From assembly GCA_965262485.1 (NCBI GenBank), contig OZ253540.1:3534001-3598000 (forward strand): a stretch of 64,000 nt of DNA, written 5' to 3'. Within the stretch, counting starts at the first letter, position 1, and every line of letters begins with the position of its first letter. Of this stretch, positions 32,401-35,292 are shown one piece after another. The position numbers were made by a program, and so were the translations under genes. The DNA comes from Bin87 sp965262485. GTDB lineage: Bacteria; Chloroflexota; Dehalococcoidia; Lucifugimonadales; UBA3495. The notes under the pieces were generated by a model. It saw only the letters and a list, made by a program, of their open reading frames with translations, had not been told where the DNA came from and did not search any database.

Positions 32401-32411
32401 TGTCCGAGTAA
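11445..32411 (+). CDS. Giant secreted cadherin-repeat protein (6988 aa from first ATG; continues the LRR gene in frame)
   Basis: Probably an adhesin or matrix protein using Ca2+-dependent repeats. In order: linker and one Calx-beta-like unit (to about 12,000); 17 cadherin-like repeats of about 102 aa (12,010-17,290); FN3 (17,300-17,600); Calx-beta-like units; one cadherin repeat (18,650-19,010); FN3; more Calx-beta-like units with TFTxxNWNxxQ motifs (to 21,000); 17 cadherin repeats (21,007-26,220); two Calx-beta-like units; a unique region of about 490 aa (26,905-28,375); four PKD-like units of about 98 aa; 7 cadherin repeats (29,563-31,730); two putative Ig domains. Each cadherin repeat carries PEN, ATDQD, YDxExK and NLTDxNDAP, i.e. 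Ca2+ ligands. No LPXTG, sorting tail or C-terminal membrane helix is seen. The ATG at 11445 lacks a good ribosome site and there is no signal peptide after the TGA, so export needs the LRR part. Confidence 0.9.
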   Translation: MDIGVRNGEVTFGTPTIPKGAVESGLFTIQRTPGETGPLIIGATVSGTSEEIFHSGYTISTPSTLEMEVDPGVFLDKRELKIQELQGIRDSRGMPVTQGSDKYTVALDTDPGGTVTITLVSLDTNVATLETQQLTFTSADWSELQDVNVTIQYDDNKVSERTAITHTISGYAGVPAVSDMPVEILDNEQPIFTEGETPDGVARRTIAENPAAGTLIGPPVSATDNDNDGEPDELLYTYSQTGNQDRERFTINKDTGQLRTKAGEIYDYETEPVFRIGMLVNDGRGGVDSINVIIRLTDVNDAPVFSEGDPTTRSLPENSGANVNVGDPVSATDQDRSEDTLVYSISGTDAGSFEIVESSGQLTTKQGTSYDYEAKASYSVTVKVSDGAATAAIAVTVNLTDVNEPPTFTEGESATRSLAENTPAGENVGAAVSATDQDGNTLIYTLTGTDAGSFEIDDETGQLTTKSGVSYDYEAKASYAVTVEVIEDITDNFSDTIAVTVNLTDANDAPVFTEGDSTTRSLPENSGANVSVGLPLAATDQDRNPADTLTYTLGGTDANSFEIVASSGQLTTKSGVSYDLETKASYAVTVTATDPDSAADSIAVTVNLTDVNDAPTFTDGDSTTRSVPENSGASVNVGAALAATDQDNDTLTYTLSGTDSGSFEIVASSGQLTTKSGVSYDLEAKASYTVTVTATDPDSAADSIAVTINLTDVNDAPTFTEGESATRSVPENSGANVDVGAAVSATDQDRNPADTLTYTLSGTDAGSFEIVASSGQLTTKSGVNYDLETKASYTVTVTATDPDSAADSIAVTVNLTDANDAPTFTEGENATRSLAENTAAGENVGAAVSATDQDNDTLTYTLGGTDAGSFEIVASSGQLQTKSGVSYDLETKASYSVTVTATDPDSAADSIAVTVNLTDANDAPVFTEGDSTTRSLAENSGANVSVGAAVSATDQDRDEDGNPDTLTYTLMGTDAGSFEIVESSGQLTTKSGVSYDYEAKSTYSVTVEVMEDTTDDFTDTIAVTVNLTDANDAPVFTEGESATRSLPENSGASVSVGDPVTATDQDNDTLTYTLGGTDANSFEIVASSGQLTTKSGVSYDLETKASYSVTVGVEDPEGGSDSIAVTINLTDVNDAPTFTEGESATRSLPENSGASVNVGAAVSATDQDGDTLTYTLTGTDATSFEIVASSGQLQTKSGVSYDLETKASYMVTVGVSDGTAADSIAVTINLTDVNDAPTFSEGDSTTRSLPENTAAGQNVGAAVSATDQDRNPEDTLTYTLTGTDAGSFEIVASSGQLTTKSGVSYDLETKASYSVTVTATDPDSAADTIAVTINLTDVNDAPVFTEGESATRSLAENSGANVNVGAAVSATDQDGDTLTYTLSGTDAGSFEIVASSGQLTTKSGVSYDLEAKASYTVTVGVSDGTAADSIAVTINLTDVNDAPTFTEGESATRSLPENSGASVNVGLPLAATDQDNDTLTYTLGGTDAASFEIDGGTGLLTTKSGVSYDLETKASYSVTVTATDPDSAADSIAVTINLTDVNDAPTFTEGESAVRSLAENTAADQNVGAAVSATDQDNDTLTYTLSGTDAGSFEIVASSGQLTTKSGVSYDLEAKASYSVTVGVEDPEGGSDSITVTINLTDVNDAPVFTEGESATRSLAENTAAGQNVGAAVSATDQDNDTLTYSLSGDDAGSFEIDGGTGQLTTKSGVSYDLETKASYSVTVTATDPDSAADTIAVTINLTDVNDAPTFTEGDSTTRSLPENSEASVNVGAAVSATDQDRNPADTLTYTLTGTDAGSFEIVASSGQLTTKSEVTYDYEAKASYSVTVTATDPDNAADTIAVTINLTDVNDAPTFTEDDSATRSLAENTAAGENVGAAVSATDQDNDTLTYTLSGDDAGSFTIVNTTGQLRTSAALDFEAKSIYSVTVTATDPDSAADTIVVTINLTDENERPDPPTNLRARPTDNAGEVLLEWTPPASNTGRPPITKYEVWVKEAGSNDWSDQTAFTTGDPPPSTLTITHLETGQKYDFRVRTVNHEGVSEWAESTASGYPKKPVVTITDKPGTGSPITEGADIGFLITADPYNNVPLEVKIKVETTGEYGITERNTDDPWVITIPGTVLGSPSPPDPHDSGTISTDNDEIDEENGSVTYTIIAAEAYDVGEPKSLTIAIEDNDERKIEVGAISGTIPENGGTVTYSVILTSEPTDNVTVTPSSSDGSIATVSGALTFTPEDWNTEQDVTVTGVNDDIDNEGDSRTATITHTVAGGDYGSVTAENVTVTVTDDDTRGITTNPTEVTVAEDAGTTSYTVVLDSQPIADVTVTLEIAEVEGTDAVTLATTGTLTFTNTNWGTPQTVELTVTDDSFDNTPSDRRTATITHTANGGDYGSVSETLTVIVTDDDGPNAVPSFDGTATTRDLPESIGAATDTGGTPIGNPVIAGDADTDDTLTYSLSGTDVDFFEIDTATGQLKTKAGATYDHEEKPRYTVTVSVHDGKAADGRPDASIDDDITVTINITDEVEEPNRPPAPTIETTGNSDSLRVIPNAPDNTGRPEIDEYDLQYRPKDSVEAFALESSIGGQGHIIGPLLLNTEYEVQVRARNDEGTGDWSESATQRTGTATATIIATPRTINESGATSRSAITARLDGQLTQEITLTVSATPVSPAEASDFALSENVTLTIAAGQMDSSNTVTVTAQDNQVDNDDRTVNVGATSATANLTINGAAITIQDDDTRGITATPGSNVTTEAGGTVTVEVKLNSQPTTSVTIGVESSNTDEGTVSPVGLTFTTGNWNTAQDLTVTGQDDSVDDGDIEYAITFTAASPDPRYEGQQASVELTNTDDDTRSVEITTTSTTDPPTLRVSEIAPGNTASYTVVLTSQPSDGNVTITPVSNALGNATVSAALIFTPQNWNTAQPVTITAVDDLIDNEADRTATITHTVTGADYGSNSVVAGSIEVTVTDNDEKGVTVSATELTVEETGNDSYTIVLNSQPTGTVTVTPAEGGDHPDAIAITPPVLTFTTGNWNNAQTVTVTGQRDHVDNEADRTAAISHSAGGDYTGITITGVEVTITDSDTAHVTLEQIHSLITEGQQSGDNPVSYTVVLDSKPRTGHVVKINITVAGPADTDPSSLTFTRENWNVPQSIRVTAHDDGVVSVLQTAVVSHQIVDAESSPEYGTVAVDDVRFDIVEDDHAPVFGDGESAEREVPENSVPGVNVGAAVEATDGDSDTLTYTLTGTDSGFFRIDEGTGQITTQETSYDFETKPQYAITVTASDIHGNTDTIPVTINLTDVNDAPTFSDGESTIREVPENSGANVEVGAPLSATDQDRPVNSLVYSLTGTDAESFDIDGGTGQLTTKSGVSYDLETKASYSVTVTATDPDSAADTIAVTVNLTDVNDAPVFTEGDSTTRSLAENSGASVNVGAAVAATDQDNDTLTYTLGGADAVSFEIDGGTGQLTTKQGVSYDLETKASYTVTVGVSDGTASDSITVTVNLTDVNDAPVFSDGDSTTRSLPENSGANVNVGLPLSATDQDNDTLTYTLSGTDAGSFEIVASSGQLTTKSGVSYDLETKASYTVTVTATDPDNAADTITVTINLTDANDAPVFTEGESATRSLPENSGASVNVGAAVSATDQDGDTLTYTLGGTDAAAFEIVVSSGQLTTKQGVSYDLEAKASYSVTVGVSDGTAVDTIAVTINLTDANDAPTFTEGESATRSLAENTPAGENVGAAVSATDQDGHTLTYTLSGDAAGSFEIDDGSGQLTTKSGVTYNYEAKASYTVTVTVADPDSAADTIAVTVNLTDVNDAPTFTDGDSTTRSLPENSGANVDVGAAVSATDQDGDTLTYTLSGTDASSFEIVASSGQLTTKQGVSYDLEAKASYSVTVTAADPDTAADTIAVTINLTDVNDAPTFTEGDSTTRSVPENSGASVNVGAAVSATDQDGDTLTYTLSGDDAGSFEIVASSGQLTTKSGVSYDLETKASYSVTVTAADPDNAADSIAVTINLTDVNDAPVFTEGESATRSLAENTAAGQNVGAPVSAMDQDRNPADTLTYTLTGTDAGSFEIDGGTGQLTTKSGVSYDLEAKSSYSVTVTATDPDNAADTIAVTINLTDVNDAPTFTEGDTAIRSLAENSGANVDVGLPLAATDQDGNTLTYTLSGTDAGSFEIVASSGQLTTKSGVSYDLETKASYTVTVTATDPDNAADTIAVTINLTDVNDAPVFTEGASATRSVPENSGANVNVGAAVAATDQDRPADTLTYTLTGTDAGSFEIVASSGQLRTKSGVNYDLEAKASYTVTVTATDPDSAADTIAVTVNLTDVNDAPTFTEGESATRSVPENSGASVNVGAAVSATDQDGNTLAYTLGGDDAGSFEIVESSGQLTTKQGVNYDLEAKASYSVTVTATDPDNAADSIAVTVNLTDVNDAPTFTEGDSATRSVPENSVANVNVGAAVSATDQDRNPADTLAYTLGGDDAGSFDIDGGTGQLTTKQGVSYDLEAKASYTVTVTATDPDNAADSIPVTINLTDANDAPTFTEGESATRSLAENTAAGQNVGDPVSATDQDGDTLTYTLSSTDADSFDIAATTGQLQTKSGVSYDYEDKQSYSVTVGVSDGSGGSDSIAVTVNLTDVNEVPTFNEGDPTTRSLAENTPAGENIGAPVTATDPDGGTLTYALSGTDAGSFDINADTGQLTTKSGVTYDYEAKQSYSVTVGVRDPQSNADTIAVTVNLTNANDAPVFTEGESATRSLAENTAAGQNVGLPLSATDQDGNTLTYTLSGTDAGSFEIVASSGQLTTKSGVSYDLEAKASYSVTVGVSDGTAADTIAVTVNLTDANDAPVFTEGESATRSLAENTAAGQNVGLPLTATDQDGNTLTYTLTGTDAASFDIAGSTGQLRTKSGVTYDYEAKASYSVTVGVSDGTAADSIAVTVNLIDVNDPARGLTVVPQTVREDAGAVQVTVRANGLTTRTYTCWADTADSGTTVSAADFMGLETAFAAGQTLEYSTTTTRTVNVTVVNDAVDENTEALVIRCKLATDVGGTAAGTLTIQDDDTRGFDISTSALRVTEGQSGVYTVVLASQPTADSVIVTPSSSNPGAATVSPASLTFTTANWNHLQTMTVSSPEDDDALHAEATITHSVSAVDTDYAGLSVPPVAVTVSDNDVSGYLSPDDRALSYNEPFWLSLPEYHTLTRTTTKAEMRDIMEEMWEKLPLPSDLQTTYSGIDAHNSVLCWQEVRQPSYTHTWPFSGMDGAGTPITNPSVFDNEAYRYFFPVGRFQLRAPAVRHDTTLTFRLTVRPGASWLDDRECLIGVTLVEVQVPVKSTTVGFAETVGTIPTVLLQPGNDLHFDVKPYFGPDPDGLSHQVASVWPAGVATARLRGAGGTPGLAKTDVIVEALADGEAVVAIQASAYGGATATQAFRVIVGDNAAVPITYAPDTGRDLMTVDLYDLLPGGAFDYTYKEWREGEYRPYQWRWEQLSGPTVSLFGFDHELFGLPDFPEGTLLKFRVTASQSPVTLALTGQRGKTPETRSFDLLLRVGNPGNTRPLGQPVANAGPDTSASTGTFLALDGTNSVSPTGSWTDLDFRWEVESAPNRVLTELRNRIANSYEKGAYNGPYIAYFDMPQLYAGEALVFKLTTTIWGQTSTDTVRITSSNPLPVANAGPDREQDPGERVVLQGSGSLNPQVQDVPVEYAWTQLSEPTVALSDETTANPWFVLPENAPAGQALQFELTVTDQEGQSDSDTVTVTVREVVRPTANAGPDLTGAPGESVTLQGTNSENPYGKWYQMAHAWTQLSGPAVTLSDATVGDPTFTLPDDAENGVTLEFQLTVTDQEGDSDSDTMTVTVVMPEPVLPTACAGPDLTGAAGDEVTLEGRCSINPYGKWYQMAHSWTQLSGPTVALSDATVGNPSFTLPSDAADGTTLEFQLTVTDQEGESDSDTMIVTIAAPGTIRPTANAGPDLTGAPGESVTLQGTGSTNPYGEWWRMEHAWTQLSGPTVTLSDATVGNPTFTLPEDAADGTTLEFELTVTDKEGVSDSDTVTVTVAAAEPENTPPTFDEGDSATRSRPENAAAGQNVGAPLTATDLDGDTLTYTLSGEESGSFEIDAATGQLMTKQGVSYDYETKSTYSLTVTAEDPDGATASISVTVNLTDANDPPAFDAGPSAAFSLPENTAAGENVGLLLTATDQDGDTLTYSLSSDDAGAFDLNAATRQLTTGEGVAYDYEEKATYSVTITAEDGNDGTAAIEVTVNLTDVNEPPAFDDGTDTTREVAENSGEGQPVGAPLTATDPDEDTLTYSLSGDDAGSFDLNAATGQLTTGEGVSYEYDTKSTYAVTVTAEDPEGASASINVTVTLVESQEAAVNNAPVFDEGTDTTRSLAENTAAEENVGLPLTATDPDEDTLTYTLSGDDAESFDIDGGTGQLTTREGVAYDYETQATYAVTVTAEDGNDRTASISVTVNLTDANDPPAFDAGPGAAFSLPENTAAGQNVGAPLTATDQDGDTLTYTLSGDDADSFDLNAATGQLTTGEGVAYDYEEKATYSVTITAEDGNDGTAAIEVTVNLTDVNEPPAFDDGTDTTREVAENSGEGQPVGAPLTATDPDEDTLTYSLSGDDAGSFDLNAAIGQLTTKAGVSYEYDTKSTYAVTVTAEDPEGASASINVTVTLVESQEAAVNNAPVFDEGPDTTRSLAENTAAEENVGLPLTATDPDEDTLTYTLSGDDAESFDLNAATGQLVTKEGVTYDYETQASYSIIVTADDPNGGTASILVTVNLTDVDETPPDTAPTVSDTSQLKNHAATVGQPFSVILPAADEGSGNGEPYEYILWKRGAGVHFSENGLTFDATTREVSGTPSAAGTFLLAYQVHDGDDNRSKADSFVAETNLQITVAPPPDTAPTVSDTSQFKNHEATVGQPFSVVLPAADAGSGNGEPYEYILWHQGQGKNFMDQAINGLRFDPETRTLAGTPEEAGVWQLSYVIHDADDNRSVEDRFRERDNLRVTVSE
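12010..17290 (+). repeat. Cadherin repeat block 1 (17 units of about 306 bp)
   Basis: Tandem coding repeats, most 306 bp (102 aa), others 303-330 bp because of short insertions such as DQDRNPADT or DQDRDEDGNPDT. Nucleotide identity between units is high, giving many identical stretches and strong recombination potential. The repeats also create periodic open frames on the antisense strand, which are artefacts. Confidence 0.85.
21007..26220 (+). repeat. Cadherin repeat block 2 (17 units of about 306 bp)
   Basis: A second tandem block with the same unit type as block 1, again 17 units. The first two are divergent (EREVPEN, IREVPEN) and the rest close to the block 1 consensus (TRSLPEN / TRSLAEN / TRSVPEN). 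Similar unit order and number suggest a large ancient segmental duplication. Confidence 0.85.
28380..29560 (+). repeat. Four PKD/REJ-like tandem modules
   Basis: Each module of about 98 aa has ANAGPD, an LQGTxS-type turn, a Trp in AWTQLSGP, TLP, and LTVTDxEGxSDSDTVTVTV. These are the usual landmarks of PKD-like beta-sandwich modules in bacterial surface proteins. The third has a Cys pair (ACAGPD...GRCS). Confidence 0.75.
29870..31640 (+). repeat. 933-bp in-frame tandem duplication of a three-cadherin unit
   Basis: Units around 30,181 and 31,114 (both PPAFDDGTDTTREVAENSGE) and their neighbours are almost base-for-base identical at an offset of 933 bp (311 codons). Few differences are visible, for example ACC versus ATC near 30,343/31,276. 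This is a recent duplication in block 3, compared with the more diverged units of blocks 1 and 2. Confidence 0.75.
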
Positions 32412-32516
32412 CGCCGGATGCATTAGCCCAGATGGGAGCGCCGGTGGAGCAGCAGCAACGCCAGGCACAGCGGAACGGACGCCGGCCAGATCACGACGAA
32501 CAGCGTCGACGCCACG

Positions 32517-33011
32517 TTGAAGACCGACGTTGCCGCGCTGAAAGGCAGCGACACCGAAAGACGAGCGCGGGAGAACATCCTGAACATCGCCAGGGACGAG
32601 CTGGACCTGACCCGGGGCCGGATCCTCCTCGCCAGGGGCCGGGAAACGGCGCCGCGATTCCTGGAGTCCATCGAGACTGCCGAGGAGCAGGGACTCATCA
32701 CCGAGAACGAAGCCGACCACGTCCTGGTGGCCGCCATCATCATTCGCGCCCGCCGGGCCAGCGATCGGCAGTACGTGCACGGCGTGTTTGAGGTGTCGCG
32801 CGCCATCGGACTGAGCGACATCCAACGGGCGCACGACCGAGCCGCCGCCGTGGCCAGGGCCACCGGGAAGGACGCCGTCGCCGCGGTGACCGGAGCGACG
32901 ATACACCCCCAGCAGCCGGCGCAGCCAGACCAATGGGGTGTGCGCGTGTTCGTTCCCGCCATGTTCAGACAGGAAGAACCCGACGGGGAATCAACGATTC
33001 AAGCCTGCTGA
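32517..33011 (+). CDS. Hypothetical helical protein, 164 aa
   Basis: Starts at a TTG (KTDVAALKGSDTERRARENI), 106 bases after the giant gene. The frame is open a little further upstream but no ATG is available. The protein is almost all amphipathic helix, e.g. ILNIARDELDLTRGRILLAR and FLESIETAEEQGLITENEAD, with a short Pro/Gln-rich tail. Composition is normal for a soluble or coiled-coil protein, whereas the opposite frame (32423-32962) is Arg/Ser-rich. No family recognised. Its place next to the surface protein could mean a shared transcript, but no promoter or coupling can be shown. Confidence 0.45.
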   Translation: MKTDVAALKGSDTERRARENILNIARDELDLTRGRILLARGRETAPRFLESIETAEEQGLITENEADHVLVAAIIIRARRASDRQYVHGVFEVSRAIGLSDIQRAHDRAAAVARATGKDAVAAVTGATIHPQQPAQPDQWGVRVFVPAMFRQEEPDGESTIQAC

Positions 33012-33234
33012 AATTGCTGTTACGCTCCGACCGCCAACTTCCGGAGCTCGCGCTCCATCCCCCTACGTCCACCTCCTGAGTTCCGCGAGTGACGGCGACA
33101 CCGGCGGACGGTTTCCATGGTCCACTCCTGTCGTATCGCGGGGAACGACCGGTTTGTGCGGTCGTTATTGCAGCCATCGCCGCAAATGGTCGCAAGATGA
33201 TAGCCTATACAAGCCATAACATCACATAAAAGTC

Positions 33235-33526
33235 ATGCTGATGATTGTACAATGGCGAGGTAGAGTAAATGCGCGTCAAACCACCGCCGAACACGAAGAG
33301 TTTCCCGATTTCGACGTAAATCTAAACTCCACCGCCGGCAAAACCGATAATGCCACCGGGCACGACGGCGATCACTCCGCCGGCGTCTGCGAAGAGGCCA
33401 GCCGGCTGAGTCTAGCGCTGCGAAATGGGCGTCGTCGCGCCGATGCCGTTATTCGCCTACTCAAAGTGGACAGCACCGGCTGTCAGACAGGAGCGCCATA
33501 TGAACCCCTTCCACCCAAAGAACCAG
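33235..33526 (+). pseudogene. Possible small gene cut by IS insertion
   Basis: A frame starting MLMIVQWRGRVNARQTTAEH runs about 97 codons with ordinary composition (FPDFDVNLNSTAGKTD..., ASRLSLALRNGRR) and then enters the C run and end of IS copy 2 at 33527. If real, its C-terminus was removed by the insertion. No ribosome site or family is recognised. Confidence 0.3.
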
Positions 33527-33535
33527 CCCCCCCCC

Positions 33536-34868
33536 CTGACAGGGGTAGGTATGGGCTGAAATCGGGTTGCGACATAGCTTGGGAAGGCGCATCGGCATCC
33601 GGCATCTTGGTTGTGACACGACCAGATGCAGGAGACCCTCGATGCGCCTTCCCAAAGAATGCTATCAGATGCAAAAAACGATTGAAACGCATTTACCTCA
33701 CCTCTCCCAGCCACAATTGACCGGCTTGGCGCTGTGGGTCTGCGGGGCCATCCTCGCCGGCAGCGCCTGCCAGAACGCCGTGGCCTCCGCCCTCTCGCCC
33801 GGGAGCAACTGGTACAACCTGCGCCAGCGCCTCAGGGAGTGGCTCTACGACGGCGGCGACCGCGCGACTCCCTGCCAGACCGAGCTGGACGTAACTCTCT
33901 GCTTCGCGCCACTGCTGCGGTGGGTCCTCACCTGGTGGCGGTCGGGCGGCCTGGCTTTGGCCATCGACCCAACCCTCAAAGGGGACCAGACCACCGCCAT
34001 CGTCATCAGCGTGCTCTACCGCAGTTGCGCCATCCCCGTGGCCTGGCACATCCGGCACGCCGACCAGCCCGGCTCCTGGATGGACCCCACCGTGGAACTG
34101 CTGCAAGCCTTGGCCCCAGCGGTTCCCGAGAATATGACCGTCATCGTGCTCTGCGACCGGGGCATCGCCAGTCCCAAGCTGTGGCAGCAGATACGGGATC
34201 AAGGCTGGCATCCCGGTATGCGCTACCGAAAGAACATCACTTTCTGCGCCGACGGCGGCAAACGATTGCCTGCCCAGCGCTTCGTCTCCCGTCCCGATAC
34301 GGCGTGGATTGGCCGCGGCACCGCCTTCAGCACCCCCAAGGCCAAGCGACGTTGCACCCTGCTGGTGGTCTGGTACTCCGAGCAGGAGGAGCCCTGGATC
34401 ATCCTCACCGACCTGGCACCCGATCAGGTGGGTCCCAGTTGGTACGCCCTGCGCTTCTGGATCGAGCTGGGCTTCAAGGCCCTCAAGAGCCTGGGCTGGA
34501 AGTGGGACCAGACCCGCCGCACCGACCCTACCCGCGTCTCCCGCCACTGGCTGGTGCTGTCGGTGGCTACCCTGCTGGCCCTGGCCTACGGCACCAGGGT
34601 GGAAGACGCCCAGGAGCGCAGTATCGCCCCAGGCAACCTGCGGGCGCCGCCCAAGGACTTGGCTCCCAATCACCGTGACTCCCGTAGCCGTCCGGCGCGC
34701 ACCGTGAGCGTGATCCGCCACGGCATCGACTGGCTCCGGCGCTTGCTGATCAAGGGCCGCCTCTGGAGCCGCGTCTGGCTGCTGCCCGAACCCTGGCCAC
34801 AACCCAAGCCCGACCTGGAGATTACTCGCCATGTCCCACCGTAAAAACCCCATACCTACCCCTGTCAG
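33536..34868 (+). mobile_element. IS4-superfamily insertion sequence, copy 2 (1333 bp)
   Basis: Same element as at 9310-10641, in inverted orientation, with terminal repeats CTGACAGGGGTAGGTATGGG at 33536 and its complement ending at 34868. The left flank is 9 C (33527-33535); the right flank is 5 C leading directly into MITE 3. Differences from copy 1 are few and mainly upstream of the transposase start. With copy 1 it brackets a 25.6 kb segment that contains the giant gene. Confidence 0.9.
33642..34844 (+). CDS. IS4-superfamily DDE transposase, 400 aa (copy 2)
   Basis: Second intact copy of the transposase at 9333-10535. The catalytic Asp, Asp and Glu are present in LALAIDPTLKG, VIVLCDRGIASPK and YALRFWIELGFKALK. 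The ATG at 33642 (MRLPKECYQM) has GGAG at 33631-33634. Two intact, nearly identical copies indicate recent transposition and imply that the MITEs can be mobilised in trans. The long antisense frame is not a gene. Confidence 0.93.
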   Translation: MRLPKECYQMQKTIETHLPHLSQPQLTGLALWVCGAILAGSACQNAVASALSPGSNWYNLRQRLREWLYDGGDRATPCQTELDVTLCFAPLLRWVLTWWRSGGLALAIDPTLKGDQTTAIVISVLYRSCAIPVAWHIRHADQPGSWMDPTVELLQALAPAVPENMTVIVLCDRGIASPKLWQQIRDQGWHPGMRYRKNITFCADGGKRLPAQRFVSRPDTAWIGRGTAFSTPKAKRRCTLLVVWYSEQEEPWIILTDLAPDQVGPSWYALRFWIELGFKALKSLGWKWDQTRRTDPTRVSRHWLVLSVATLLALAYGTRVEDAQERSIAPGNLRAPPKDLAPNHRDSRSRPARTVSVIRHGIDWLRRLLIKGRLWSRVWLLPEPWPQPKPDLEITRHVPP

Positions 34869-34873
34869 CCCCC

Positions 34874-35057
34874 CTGACAGGGGTAGGTATTTTCGCGCCA
34901 TGTTGATGACCCTCATTTCGGTCGATGACTCAGAATATGGTTTGCAAACCTGAAAACTCGGCTTTCGCCCCCTCGCAAGGCCTGGAGGGGTCTGTGCTCA
35001 ACTCTTGTGAAATCCGAAGTTTTATACCTAATTGCAGCCGTTACCTACCCCTGTCAG
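34874..35057 (+). mobile_element. MITE copy 3 (184 bp)
   Basis: Starts CTGACAGGGGTAGGTATTTT directly after IS copy 2 plus 5 C and ends TACCTACCCCTGTCAG at 35057. It is diverged from copies 2 and 4 in its right third (ATTGCAGCCG in place of TTTCGGCC). A partial duplicate of the end (TGTCAG) follows, then 8 C and MITE 4. Confidence 0.85.
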
Positions 35058-35071
35058 TGTCAGCCCCCCCC

Positions 35072-35254
35072 CTGACAGGGGTAGGTATTTTCGCGCCATG
35101 TTGATGACCCTCATTTCGGTCGATGACTCAGAATATGGTTTACAAACCTGAAAACTCGGCTCTCGCCCCCTCTCAAGGCCTGGAGGGGTCTGTGATCAAC
35201 TCTGGTGGATCCGAAGTTTTATACCTGATTTCGGCCTATACCTACCCCTGTCAG
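35072..35254 (+). mobile_element. MITE copy 4 (183 bp)
   Basis: Matches MITE copy 2 (9119-9301) base for base as far as I can read, in the same orientation, with 17-bp perfect terminal repeats. Its right end joins a 20-C tract that leads into the ribosome binding site of the second surface-protein gene. Whatever promoter drives that gene must lie in or across this element. Confidence 0.85.
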
Positions 35255-35274
35255 CCCCCCCCCCCCCCCCCCCC
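35255..35274. repeat. 20-base poly-C tract before the second surface gene
   Basis: Pure C from 35255 to 35274, between the MITE end and AGGGGG (35281-35286). The ATG is at 35293, 18 bases after the tract. This mirrors the 27-C tract in front of the giant gene. Slippage here could change promoter-to-start spacing. Confidence 0.9.
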
Positions 35275-35292
35275 GCAAATAGGGGGCTGAAA

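Noticed and set aside
30915..32933. 672-aa open frame on the minus strand
   Set aside because: Again antisense of repeats and Ig modules; its end crosses the small helical gene that has better composition on the plus strand.
32423..32962. 179-aa minus-strand frame ending in a hydrophobic stretch
   Set aside because: Mostly Arg/Ser/Ala low-complexity sequence; the plus-strand 164-aa frame over the same bases has ordinary helical protein composition. The short hydrophobic end is not enough.
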